Source of the DNA: Tenacibaculum todarodis
GTDB lineage: Bacteria; Bacteroidota; Bacteroidia; Flavobacteriales; Flavobacteriaceae
Assembly (NCBI RefSeq): GCF_001889045.1
Contig: NZ_CP018155.1
Location: 2,730,001 to 2,794,000 of the forward strand
DNA length: 64,000 nucleotides
Direction of reading: 5' to 3'
Shown: positions 54,072-62,221 of the stretch, piece by piece
Layout: each line of letters opens with the position of its first letter
Numbering within the stretch: position 1 is the stretch's first letter
Notes under the pieces: model-generated
The model's database searches: none
Told to the model about the DNA's origin: nothing
Seen by the model: the letters and a program-made list of their open reading frames with translations, nothing else
Translations under genes and position numbers: made by a program

Positions 54072-54072
54072 C

Positions 54073-54104
54073 AAAAAACGCTCACTTTCTAGTGAGCGTT
54101 TTTT
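54073..54104 (+). terminator. Rho-independent terminator after tRNA-Gln
   Basis: A 14-bp stem (54073-54086 with 54091-54104) with a TTCT loop and a T-run. It can also serve the convergent uspA gene that ends at 54119. Confidence 0.9.
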
Positions 54105-54118
54105 AATTTTAAGAATTA

Positions 54119-54946
54119 TTAAACTCTAAAAGTTAATATTGGTCTTAAAGCATTCTTAGATAAGCTTTTTGTTACGCTGTTGTTAAATAGATGAGATAAA
54201 CCACTTCTGCCGTGTGTACTCATTGCTATAATGTCTGCATTTATTTCTTCAGAAAAATTTAAAACACCTTTTTCTATAGAAGAGTCGCTATACACATTTA
54301 CAGAGTGTTTAGGTAGGTTGTAGTCTTTTATAAACTCAGTTATTTTGTTTTTTGTTTCTTGAGTGCTTTCAAATTTTCTTGGGGTATTTATTTTTAATAA
54401 ATGAATTTGACTGTTGAATTTTTCGGCGAAATCAAGAAATTTTTCAAAAGCCTCTTTGTTTCCTTTTTTAAAACTAGATGCGAAAACTAACTTTTTTGGT
54501 TTAAACTTTTCTTGATCTTTTTTTACGACAAGAACTGGTATTTTAGAGTTTCTTACTACTTTTTCTGTATTAGAACCAATTAGTATTTCTTCAAATTCAG
54601 AATGCCCTTTAGAACCCATAACAATTAAGTTTGCGTCAATTTTGTTACCATAATCTTCTATGCCTTCATAAGGTTTTTGAAAACGGATTGCATGTTTTAT
54701 TGCTGTGTTTTTTGAGAAATACTTTTCTTTATAATCAAACAGTTTATCTCTTACCTTACGTAAGTACAACATGCTTTCTGGAATGCTAAAATTGCTTCCG
54801 GCACCCATATCTACAATTCCTGTAGGTAGTTCTACCATGTGTAGTAAATGTACTTCGCTATCGGATTTTTTAGCAATTCTTGAAGCTAATTTTGAGGCGT
54901 ATTCAGATGAAACTGAAAAATCTACTGGGACTAAAATTTTTCTCAT
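54119..54946 (-). CDS. Universal stress protein, two tandem UspA domains
   Basis: This 275-residue protein holds two UspA folds (about 1-145 and 150-275). The first begins MRKILVPVDFSVSSEYA and has the nucleotide-binding GxxG-type motif VMGSKGHSEFEEILIGSNTE; the second has STHGRSGLSHLFNNSVTKS. The motif residues suggest ATP binding. Such proteins help in stress survival in many bacteria. It is monocistronic and convergent with tRNA-Gln. Confidence 0.92.
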   Translation of the reverse strand: MRKILVPVDFSVSSEYASKLASRIAKKSDSEVHLLHMVELPTGIVDMGAGSNFSIPESMLYLRKVRDKLFDYKEKYFSKNTAIKHAIRFQKPYEGIEDYGNKIDANLIVMGSKGHSEFEEILIGSNTEKVVRNSKIPVLVVKKDQEKFKPKKLVFASSFKKGNKEAFEKFLDFAEKFNSQIHLLKINTPRKFESTQETKNKITEFIKDYNLPKHSVNVYSDSSIEKGVLNFSEEINADIIAMSTHGRSGLSHLFNNSVTKSLSKNALRPILTFRV

Positions 54947-55012
54947 AATTAAAAAGTTTTAAAAGAGTGGAAAAGACACCTAAATATACGGAAAAGATAA
55001 ATACAAACCTAC

Positions 55013-55043
55013 TTGTGTATTAGTAAATTACTTCCTATATTTG
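55013..55043 (+). promoter_or_regulatory. rimP-nusA-infB promoter (TTG - 20 nt - TATATTTG)
   Basis: TTG at 55013-55015 and TATATTTG at 55036-55043 are 20 nt apart. Transcription would start near 55048 and give a purine-rich leader of about 55 nt. Confidence 0.75.
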
Positions 55044-55071
55044 CACCGAAATTAAGGCAAAAGGAAGGAAA

Positions 55072-55096
55072 GGGGACGGAAGTCCCCTCTTTTTAT
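55072..55096 (+). promoter_or_regulatory. Terminator-like hairpin in the rimP leader (putative attenuator)
   Basis: GGGGAC (55072-55077), a GGAA tetraloop and GTCCCC (55082-55087) form a very stable stem, followed at once by TCTTTTTAT. It lies between the promoter and the rimP ATG at 55104, so it could end transcription early. The leader upstream is a run of AAGGAAGG-type purines that could pair or bind a factor. Confidence 0.6.
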
Positions 55097-55103
55097 ATCA
55101 AAA

Positions 55104-55565
55104 ATGAACCAAGATACAGTTAAAAAATTATTGCAAGAAGCGTTAGATGAGAATCCCTCTTTATTTTTAATAGAGTTGGCCTTCTTGGCAAGTAGTAAAA
55201 TTAAAGTTGTTGTAGATGGAGATGCTGGTGTTCCGCTTAGCGAATGTATTAGAATAAGTAGAAGTATAGAAAGTAGTTTAGATAGAGAAGAAGAAGATTT
55301 TTCTTTAGAAGTTACTTCACCAGATATCGCACACCCATTTTTAGTATTACGTCAATACAAAAAAAATATTGGCAGAATTATTAAAGTTGTAACAGCAGAA
55401 GATAAATACGAAGGAACTTTAGCATCCGCTGATGAAGACGGAATAGTTTTAACGTGGAAAGCAAGAGAACCTAAACCAATAGGTAAAGGTAAGCATACAG
55501 TAGAGAAGACATTAAATCTATTGTATTCAGAAATAAAAGAAGCAAGAGTAAAAATTATATTTTAA
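55104..55565 (+). CDS. rimP: Ribosome maturation factor RimP
   Basis: RimP assists 30S maturation. The 153 residues have the two-domain plan, with VVVDGDAGVPLSECIRISRSIE in the first part, SLEVTSPDIAHPFLVLRQYKKNIGR in the middle and a C-terminal beta-barrel domain. It heads the rimP-nusA-infB operon behind a leader with a terminator-like hairpin; nusA starts 11 nt later. Confidence 0.95.
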   Translation: MNQDTVKKLLQEALDENPSLFLIELAFLASSKIKVVVDGDAGVPLSECIRISRSIESSLDREEEDFSLEVTSPDIAHPFLVLRQYKKNIGRIIKVVTAEDKYEGTLASADEDGIVLTWKAREPKPIGKGKHTVEKTLNLLYSEIKEARVKIIF

Positions 55566-55576
55566 GAGAATATGCA

Positions 55577-56833
55577 ATGGAGAATATAGCATTAATTGAT
55601 TCGTTTTCAGAATTTAAAGACAATAAAAGTATAGACAGAGTTACACTTATGTCTATTTTAGAAGAAGTATTTCGTGCGACTTTAAAACGTAAGTTTGGGT
55701 CAGATGATAACTTTGATATTATTATTAATCCTGATAAAGGAGATTTAGAGATTTGGAGAAATCGTGTTGTAGTTGCAGATGGCTTTTCTGAAGATGATAA
55801 TGAAGAAATAGAACTAGCTGAAGCAAGATTAATTGAGCCAGATTTTGAAATTGGTGAAGATGTATCTGAAGAAGTGAAGTTAATAGATTTAGGAAGAAGA
55901 GCAATTTTAGCACTACGCCAAAACTTGATTTCTAAAATTCATGAACACGATAGTACAAATATCTTTAAGCAGTTTAAAGATTTAGAAGGAGAATTATACA
56001 GTGCAGAGGTTCATCACATACGTCATAACGCAATTATAATGTTAGATGATGAAGGGAATGAGTTGGTGTTGCCAAAAAGTGAGCAGATTCGTTCAGATTT
56101 CTTTAGAAAAGGAGATGCTGTTCGTGGTGTAATAAAATCGGTAGAATTAAGAGGTAATAAACCTGCAATTATTTTATCAAGAACATCGCCATTATTTTTA
56201 AATAAATTATTTGAGCAAGAAATCCCTGAAGTATTTGATGGTTTAATTACGGTTGAAGGAGTTGCAAGAATACCAGGAGATAAGGCAAAAGTTGCTGTAG
56301 ATTCTTACGATGATAGGATTGATCCTGTTGGAGCTTGTGTTGGTGTTAAAGGATCTCGTATTCACGGTATTGTACGTGAGTTAGGAAACGAAAATATTGA
56401 TGTAATTAATTATACTAAGAACGACCAATTATTTATTGCTAGAGCTTTAAGTCCTGCAAAAGTAACTTCTATGGAGATTACTTTGTACGAAGAAGAAAAA
56501 GATGGTAAAAAAGGACGTGTAAAAGTGTTGTTAAAACCAGAAGAAGTATCTAAAGCAATTGGGCGTGGCGGTGTAAATATCCGTTTAGCAAGTCAGTTAA
56601 CAGGATATGAAATAGATGTTCAGCGTGAAGGTTTAGAGGAAGAAGATGTTGAGTTGACAGAATTTGGAGATGAAATTGAAGACTGGGTAATTGTAGAATT
56701 CAAGAAAATTGGTTTAGATACTGCAAGAGCAGTATTAGAAACTAACGTTGCTGAATTAGTAAAAAGAACAGATTTAGAAGAAGAAACAATCCTAGAAGTT
56801 CAAAGAATTTTAAAAGAAGAGTTCGAAGACTAA
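55577..56833 (+). CDS. nusA: Transcription termination/antitermination protein NusA
   Basis: NusA binds RNA polymerase and RNA to control pausing, termination and antitermination. The 418 residues have the N-terminal polymerase-binding domain, an S1 domain (about 130-200), two KH domains (PVGACVGVKGSRIHGIVREL and EVSKAIGRGGVNIRLASQLTG), and stop shortly after. The C-terminal acidic repeats of E. coli NusA are absent, as is usual in this phylum. Because the operon leader has a terminator-like hairpin, NusA could affect its own operon. Confidence 0.96.
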   Translation: MENIALIDSFSEFKDNKSIDRVTLMSILEEVFRATLKRKFGSDDNFDIIINPDKGDLEIWRNRVVVADGFSEDDNEEIELAEARLIEPDFEIGEDVSEEVKLIDLGRRAILALRQNLISKIHEHDSTNIFKQFKDLEGELYSAEVHHIRHNAIIMLDDEGNELVLPKSEQIRSDFFRKGDAVRGVIKSVELRGNKPAIILSRTSPLFLNKLFEQEIPEVFDGLITVEGVARIPGDKAKVAVDSYDDRIDPVGACVGVKGSRIHGIVRELGNENIDVINYTKNDQLFIARALSPAKVTSMEITLYEEEKDGKKGRVKVLLKPEEVSKAIGRGGVNIRLASQLTGYEIDVQREGLEEEDVELTEFGDEIEDWVIVEFKKIGLDTARAVLETNVAELVKRTDLEEETILEVQRILKEEFED

Positions 56834-56961
56834 ATTGATAGTAAAGGGTGTGTTTATTTCCTTTTTTCATTAGAAAATAAAAATCAACATAATAACAGAA
56901 TTCATAACTACAATTAATTTGTAAAGTGTGTTTTTTGTAAATTAAGACTAAAAAACAGTAT

Positions 56962-59763
56962 ATGTCTGACGTTAAAAAATTAAGGCTTAACAAAGTTTTA
57001 AAAGAATTAAATATCTCTTTAGATAGAGCAGTAGAACATTTGGCTAAAAAAGGCCATGATGTAGAAGCGCGCCCTACAACAAAAATCTCTAATGCAGAAT
57101 ATCAAATTCTATTAGATGGTTTTCAAACGGATGCTAGTAAAAGAGCAGAATCTCGTGAGGTTGGAGAAGAAAAGAGAAAAGAGAAAGAAGCACTTAAGTT
57201 AGCGTTAGAAGCTAAGCAAGAGCAAAAGCGTTTAGAGGAAGAAGCTAAAAGAGAAGTTCTTAAGGCCAAGGCAGTTAAGTTAGAGATTAAAACTGTCGGA
57301 AAAATAGATGTAGATAAAAAACCATCTGCAAAAACGGAAGAACCTGTAAAGGAAACTCCAAAAGTAGCTGAACCAAAACAAGAAGCTCCTAAAGCTGTAG
57401 AACCTGTTAAAAAAGCTCCAAAAAAGGAGACTCCTAAAGTAGCGGAACCTGTAAAGGAAACTCCAAAAAAGGTTGAGGTTAAAGAAGTGAAAAAGGTAGA
57501 GGTTCATAAAACAGAAAAACCTAAGGTAGCTGGAATTAAAAAGAAAGAACCTGAGGTTAAAGAAGAGCCAAAAGTTGAAATTACACCTGAAAATTCAGAA
57601 AAACTTAAAACGCAATATAAAAAGTTAGACGGTCCTAAGATTACAGGGCAAAAAATTGACTTAAAGCAGTTTGAGAAGAAGCCGAAGAAAAAGGTAGTAA
57701 GACCTGGAGACGATAAGAAGAAACGTAAAAGAATTGTGAAGCCAGCAACAGGCGGAACAAGAACTCCTAGTACTGGAGGAAATAGAGGTGGAAACCGAAG
57801 TGGAGGTAATCGTGGAGGACAACAAAGAGGTAGAAGACCTGTAGTTCAAAAAGCAGAATTAACTGACGAGCAAGTTCAAAAACAAGTAAGAGAAACCTTA
57901 GAAAAACTTCAAGGTAAATCTAAGAAAGGTAAAGGAGCTAAGTATCGTAGAGATAAAAGAGATGCTCACAGAGAACAAACTGAAGCAGAATTAGAAGCAC
58001 AAGCATTAGAAAGCAAAGTACTTAAAGTGACAGAATTTGTTACTGTAAGTGAGGTTGCAACAATGATGGATGTACCAGTTACAAACATTATTTCTTCATG
58101 TATGATGTTAGGAATGATGGTAACAATGAACCAGCGTTTAGATGCAGAAACATTAACTATTGTTGCAGAAGAGTTTAATTATACTGTAGAATTTGTTGGT
58201 GCAGAAGTAGAAGAATCAATAGAAGAAGTAGAAGATAAGCCAGAAGATTTAGTTACTCGTGCGCCAATTATTACGGTAATGGGTCACGTAGATCATGGTA
58301 AAACTTCATTATTAGATTACATTCGTAAAGCAAATATTGTTGACGGAGAATCTGGTGGAATTACACAGCATATTGGAGCTTATTCTGTAAACGTAGGAGA
58401 TCAGAAAATAGCATTTTTAGATACACCTGGTCACGAGGCCTTTACAGCAATGCGTGCTCGTGGAGCTCAAGTTACAGATTTAGTAATTATTGTAGCAGCA
58501 GCAGATGATGATGTAATGCCACAAACAAAAGAGGCAATTTCTCACGCACAAGCAGCAGGAGTACCAATTATATTTGCAATTAATAAAATTGATAAGCCAA
58601 ACGCTAATCCAGACAACGTTAAAACGCAACTATCTTCAATGAATTTATTAATTGAAGAATGGGGTGGAAACATTCAGTCTCAAGATATTTCTGCAAAAAC
58701 TGGTCAAGGAATTGAGGAGTTATTAGAAAAAGTTTTATTAGAAGCTGAAATATTAGAATTAAAAGCAAATCCTAATAAAAACGCAGTTGGTGCAGTAGTA
58801 GAAGCACAATTAGATAAAGGTAGAGGTTATGTTACAACAATATTAGTACAAGCCGGAACTTTAAAAATTGGAGATTATATCCTTGCAGGTAAAAATAGTG
58901 GTAAAGTAAAAGCCATGTTTGATGACAAAGGGAAGAAACTTAAAGTTGCAGGTCCATCAACACCAGTATCTATACTTGGTTTAGACGGAGCGCCACAAGC
59001 AGGAGATAAATTCAATGTATTTGAAGACGAAAGAGAAGCAAAACAAATTGCCTCTAAACGTTCTCAATTACAACGTGAGCAATCTGTAAGAACTCAAAAA
59101 ACATTAACGTTAGATGAAATTGGTCGTCGTATTGCGTTAGGAGACTTTAAAGAATTAAACATTATCTTAAAAGGAGATGTAGATGGTTCTGTAGAAGCTT
59201 TAACAGATTCGTTCCAGAAATTATCAACAGAAGAAATTCAAGTTAATATTTTACATAAAGGAGTTGGAGCCATTACAGAAAGTGATGTGTTATTAGCAAC
59301 CGCTTCAGACGCAATTGTAATCGGATTTAACGTTCGTCCTCAAGCAAACGCTAGGGTAATTGCAGATAGAGAAGAAGTAGATATTAGAATGTACTCAATT
59401 ATTTACGATGCAATTAACGATCTTAAAGATGCAATGGAAGGTATGTTATCTCCAGACATTAAAGAAGAAGTTACAGGTAATGTAGAAATTAGAGAAATCT
59501 ATAAAATCTCTAAAGTTGGTAACATTGCAGGATGTATGGTTATGTCAGGTAAAATATTCAGAAACTCATTAATTAGAATTATTAGAGACGGTATTGTAGT
59601 TCATACAGGAACATTAGCAGCCCTTAAACGTTTTAAAGACGATGTAAAAGAAGTTGCAAAAGGATACGATTGTGGTGTTCAGATAAAAGGATACAACGAT
59701 ATACAACAAGGTGATGTTATAGAAGCTTATCAAGAAGTAGCCGTTAAAAAGAAACTGAAATAA
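56962..59763 (+). CDS. infB: Translation initiation factor IF-2
   Basis: IF-2 delivers fMet-tRNA to the 30S subunit with GTP. The 933 residues have an N-terminal IF2_N helical domain (1-60), a low-complexity region rich in Lys, Glu, Pro and Val (70-260) with [20 protein letters not shown] repeats, a Gly/Arg stretch ([15 protein letters not shown]), and then the G domain with [29 protein letters not shown] and NKIDKPN, and domains II-IV. It lies 128 nt after nusA; that gap has no clear terminator or gene. Confidence 0.97.
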   Translation: MSDVKKLRLNKVLKELNISLDRAVEHLAKKGHDVEARPTTKISNAEYQILLDGFQTDASKRAESREVGEEKRKEKEALKLALEAKQEQKRLEEEAKREVLKAKAVKLEIKTVGKIDVDKKPSAKTEEPVKETPKVAEPKQEAPKAVEPVKKAPKKETPKVAEPVKETPKKVEVKEVKKVEVHKTEKPKVAGIKKKEPEVKEEPKVEITPENSEKLKTQYKKLDGPKITGQKIDLKQFEKKPKKKVVRPGDDKKKRKRIVKPATGGTRTPSTGGNRGGNRSGGNRGGQQRGRRPVVQKAELTDEQVQKQVRETLEKLQGKSKKGKGAKYRRDKRDAHREQTEAELEAQALESKVLKVTEFVTVSEVATMMDVPVTNIISSCMMLGMMVTMNQRLDAETLTIVAEEFNYTVEFVGAEVEESIEEVEDKPEDLVTRAPIITVMGHVDHGKTSLLDYIRKANIVDGESGGITQHIGAYSVNVGDQKIAFLDTPGHEAFTAMRARGAQVTDLVIIVAAADDDVMPQTKEAISHAQAAGVPIIFAINKIDKPNANPDNVKTQLSSMNLLIEEWGGNIQSQDISAKTGQGIEELLEKVLLEAEILELKANPNKNAVGAVVEAQLDKGRGYVTTILVQAGTLKIGDYILAGKNSGKVKAMFDDKGKKLKVAGPSTPVSILGLDGAPQAGDKFNVFEDEREAKQIASKRSQLQREQSVRTQKTLTLDEIGRRIALGDFKELNIILKGDVDGSVEALTDSFQKLSTEEIQVNILHKGVGAITESDVLLATASDAIVIGFNVRPQANARVIADREEVDIRMYSIIYDAINDLKDAMEGMLSPDIKEEVTGNVEIREIYKISKVGNIAGCMVMSGKIFRNSLIRIIRDGIVVHTGTLAALKRFKDDVKEVAKGYDCGVQIKGYNDIQQGDVIEAYQEVAVKKKLK

Positions 59764-59770
59764 GCTTACT

Positions 59771-59795
59771 GTCATTCCTGCGAAGGCAGGAATCT
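59771..59795. repeat. REP-like palindrome, copy 2 (ATTCCTGC-GAAG-GCAGGAAT)
   Basis: A perfect 8-bp inverted repeat around GAAG, 7 nt after the infB stop. It matches 24 of 25 bases of 26168-26192. Confidence 0.8.
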
Positions 59796-59838
59796 CATGC
59801 TAAAAACTCAAGAATATTTTGTGTTTTATTATAAAACT

Positions 59839-59867
59839 AAAACCGATACGAAAGTGTCGGTTTTTTT
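59839..59867 (+). terminator. Rho-independent terminator of the rimP-nusA-infB operon
   Basis: AAAACCGATAC pairs with GTGTCGGTTTT (one wobble) around a GAAA tetraloop, and a T-run follows. Confidence 0.88.
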
Positions 59868-59967
59868 GTGCGTTACGGTTTTGGGTAATTTTCTTATCAA
59901 TTAGCATTCTGAACTTGTTTCAGAATTTTGCTTAGCTTTTTAGTAAAGTAAATAACACCAAAACCGC

Positions 59968-60030
59968 CCGCGCTTTCCACTATATCTTTTTGTAGAAAAA
60001 ACAAAAAGGATGCCGCTGCAATCGCTAACG
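59968..60030. repeat. Dispersed intergenic repeat, copy C
   Basis: It shares GCTTTCCACTATATCTTTTT, an A-rich centre, AAAAAGGATGCCGC and CAATC with copies A and B, but the right end diverges (GCTAACGCTCC). It lies in the convergent spacer between infB and the SPOR gene. The rest of the 59868-60177 spacer has no gene that I can support. Confidence 0.75.
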
Positions 60031-60177
60031 CTCCTACTTGCTATTATAATGAGTTAAGAGGTGTGTTTATCTTTGTTAAGGTTGTTAAGTGATTATGAGG
60101 AACTAAAAATTGTATAGAGAACTTTTTTCGATGCCAGATTAAACTTTAAGGCATTTTAGTAAAATAAGTTTAAAACA

Positions 60178-60209
60178 AAAAAAATCCTAAGCAATAGCCT
60201 CGGATTTTT
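60178..60209 (-). terminator. Probable terminator of the SPOR-domain gene
   Basis: On the minus strand an AAAAATCC/GGATTTTT stem with a partly paired inner part and a TATT loop is followed by a T-run. It stands beyond the tandem repeat, about 80 nt past the stop. Confidence 0.6.
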
Positions 60210-60223
60210 ATAATTTGTATTTT

Positions 60224-60295
60224 CATCTAATCATCTAATCATCTAATCATCTAATCATCTAATCATCTAATCATCTAATCATCTAATCATCTAAT
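60224..60295. repeat. 8-bp tandem repeat, nine copies of CATCTAAT
   Basis: Nine perfect units (72 bp) are followed by a partial CAT. The last unit contains the stop codon of the SPOR gene (60291-60293). The unit length is not a multiple of three. The copy number is likely variable between strains. Confidence 0.95.
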
Positions 60296-60665
60296 CATTC
60301 TTTTCAATAACAATAGCGCCAGAAAATTTTTCTCTAATTTTATTAATAGCTTTATCAGCCTCTAATCTTGTTTTGTAATTTCCTACTTGCACTTTCCATT
60401 CAGGAGCATCGTAATCTAACTTGCTGTAAACACCTGGAAATTCTACTTGAAATCTGCCTTTTGTGCTTCTTGCGCGTTTTTCTAAGCCATTATATAACTG
60501 TATTCTAAAACCATAACCATATCGTTTATTGTAGTCTCTTTTTTTAGCTAATAAGCTAGAAATCTTATCGTTATCTTGTGTGCTAGTTTGTGCATTTACA
60601 GTAGAAATTCCAAAGAATAGGAAAAACAATGCAGCGGAAAAATATATCTTAATTTTCATTATCAT
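60291..60665 (-). CDS. SPOR domain-containing exported protein
   Basis: This 124-residue protein has a signal peptide (MIMKIKIYFSAALFFLFFG, cleaved near VNA-QTS) and a SPOR domain (about 50-124) with YGYGFRIQLYNGLEKRARS, VQVGNYKTRLEADKAINKIRE and IVIEKND. SPOR domains bind denuded septal peptidoglycan, so a role at the division site or in the wall is likely. The ATG at 60665 or the one at 60659 could be the start. The stop codon lies in a tandem repeat. A minus-strand TACTTTTG box lies at 60677-60684. Confidence 0.88.
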   Translation of the reverse strand: MIMKIKIYFSAALFFLFFGISTVNAQTSTQDNDKISSLLAKKRDYNKRYGYGFRIQLYNGLEKRARSTKGRFQVEFPGVYSKLDYDAPEWKVQVGNYKTRLEADKAINKIREKFSGAIVIEKND

Positions 60666-60676
60666 TTTAGTTTATA

Positions 60677-60684
60677 CAAAAGTA
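60677..60684 (-). promoter_or_regulatory. -7 promoter box of the SPOR gene
   Basis: Minus-strand TACTTTTG fits TAnnTTTG, 11 nt before the ATG at 60665 and 17 nt before the one at 60659. Confidence 0.5.
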
Positions 60685-60783
60685 ACGACTTGTTTCTGAA
60701 TAAATTGAAATAATTCTTTATTTAGAATTAATATAAATTATAATTAACATTCTTTTAGCATTTCAAAATCTGAACAGAATTAG

Positions 60784-60791
60784 TACTTTTG
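60784..60791 (+). promoter_or_regulatory. -7 promoter box of the act operon
   Basis: TACTTTTG fits TAnnTTTG, 66 nt before the actA ATG at 60858. A clear -33 is not seen. Confidence 0.5.
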
Positions 60792-60857
60792 TGCAACTGC
60801 ATACGGTGCAAACCTTATGCCAAAAATACATAGATTTTAAACTATAGTTTGTAAAAT

Positions 60858-62144
60858 ATGAAGAGTGTAGCACTACACAATAGACTAACCAACGTATTCT
60901 TAAAGAGTCTTACTTTACTTTTAATATTATCTTTTAGCTTTTCTGCGCAAGCACAAGAAGTAGATGCAGCGCGTCAAAAAGAAGGTAGAAAATTATTTAG
61001 ATCACTTTGTGCATCGTGTCATAAGCTAGATAAAAAACTAGTTGGACCTGCATTAGGTGGAATTGAAGATAAAAGAGAAAACGATTGGTTACAAAGCTGG
61101 ATTAAAGATAATACAGCCTTAATTAAATCTGGAAACGCAGATGCAATTGAAGCGGCGGAATTCAGTCCAACAGCAATGACGGCTTTTCCTCAATTAGATG
61201 AAAAGCAAATAAATGACATCTTGTATTATACAACTGTTGGAGATCCTGTAAAGCCAGGAGCTGTTGCAGATGTAGCTTCTTCAGGAGAGCAAGGCGAAGC
61301 GCCAGGTTGGTTAATCTATATATTGGCAGCAGCAATTATTGTAGCTTTTTTAATTATTGCAAGTTTATTAAAAACAATTAGCGAATTAAAAGGAGCGCCA
61401 AAAACACCAGGAGCTGTAGCTACCTTAAATGAAGTTTGGGAAGGCGTAAAGAAAAACACTTTCTTAAAAGTATTAGCTGTAATATTTGGAGCATTAGTTA
61501 CTGCGTATTTCTTATTTGGAACTTTATTTAAAATTGGAGTTGAAGAGGGATATCAACCAATTCAGCCAATTGCATTTTCACATAAAATTCACGCAGGAGA
61601 TAATAAGATAGAATGTCAATATTGTCACTCATCAGCAAAACATAGTAAAACATCTGGTATACCTTCAGTAAATGTTTGTATGAACTGTCATAAAGGAATT
61701 TCTGAAGTAGCAGACGATACTCAAGTAGTTTTAGAACAAGCTACTTTAGGTAAAGAAGAGTTGAATAAAGAAATCGCTAAGATTTACGATGCTGCAGGTT
61801 GGGATGCTGATAAGTTAGAGTATACAGGTGAAACGAAACCGGTAAAATGGGTTCGTGTACACAACTTGCCTGACTTTGCATATTTTAATCACTCACAACA
61901 CGTAACTGTTGGAGGTTTAAAATGTCAAAAATGTCACGGTCCAGTTGAGGAAATGGAAGAGGTATATCAATATTCTCCATTAACAATGGGTTGGTGTATC
62001 GATTGTCATAAAGACACAAAAGTAGATTTAAAAGGTAACGAATATTACGCTAAAATACACAAAGAGTTGGCTGCCAAATTTGGCGTTGAGCAAGTAACAA
62101 TTGCACAACTTGGAGGTAAAGAGTGTGGTAAATGTCACTATTAA
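60858..62144 (+). CDS. actA: Alternative complex III multihaem cytochrome ActA with fused cytochrome c domain
   Basis: ActA passes electrons from the quinol oxidase core of alternative complex III to its acceptor. The 428 residues have a signal or anchor helix (15-33), an N-terminal single-haem cytochrome c domain (CASCH 51-55, with a Met ligand candidate in TAMTAFP), two helices (151-172, 203-223), and a cytochrome c7/c3-like part with CxxCH at 253-257, 274-278, 356-360, 380-384 and 423-427. In total there are six haem sites: a monohaem domain joined to a pentahaem domain. actB follows 77 nt later. Confidence 0.92.
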   Translation: MKSVALHNRLTNVFLKSLTLLLILSFSFSAQAQEVDAARQKEGRKLFRSLCASCHKLDKKLVGPALGGIEDKRENDWLQSWIKDNTALIKSGNADAIEAAEFSPTAMTAFPQLDEKQINDILYYTTVGDPVKPGAVADVASSGEQGEAPGWLIYILAAAIIVAFLIIASLLKTISELKGAPKTPGAVATLNEVWEGVKKNTFLKVLAVIFGALVTAYFLFGTLFKIGVEEGYQPIQPIAFSHKIHAGDNKIECQYCHSSAKHSKTSGIPSVNVCMNCHKGISEVADDTQVVLEQATLGKEELNKEIAKIYDAAGWDADKLEYTGETKPVKWVRVHNLPDFAYFNHSQHVTVGGLKCQKCHGPVEEMEEVYQYSPLTMGWCIDCHKDTKVDLKGNEYYAKIHKELAAKFGVEQVTIAQLGGKECGKCHY

Positions 62145-62181
62145 TAATAAAAGAGATAGCTAGTTACAGTTTTAGTGCAAA

Positions 62182-62216
62182 CTAATAACTAATAACTAAC
62201 AACTAATAACTAATAA
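62182..62216 (+). repeat. 7-bp tandem repeat between actA and actB
   Basis: Five copies of CTAATAA (the third reads CTAACAA), 35 bp, end 5 nt before the actB ATG. The ribosome-binding region is therefore within or beside the repeat. Confidence 0.9.
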
Positions 62217-62221
62217 GAGCA

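Noticed and set aside
57280..57507. Phe/Tyr-rich minus-strand frame
   Set aside because: It is the antisense of the Lys/Glu-rich low-complexity region of infB.
60224..60295. Possible CRISPR array
   Set aside because: Units are 8 bp without spacers and no cas gene is present; it is a simple tandem repeat.
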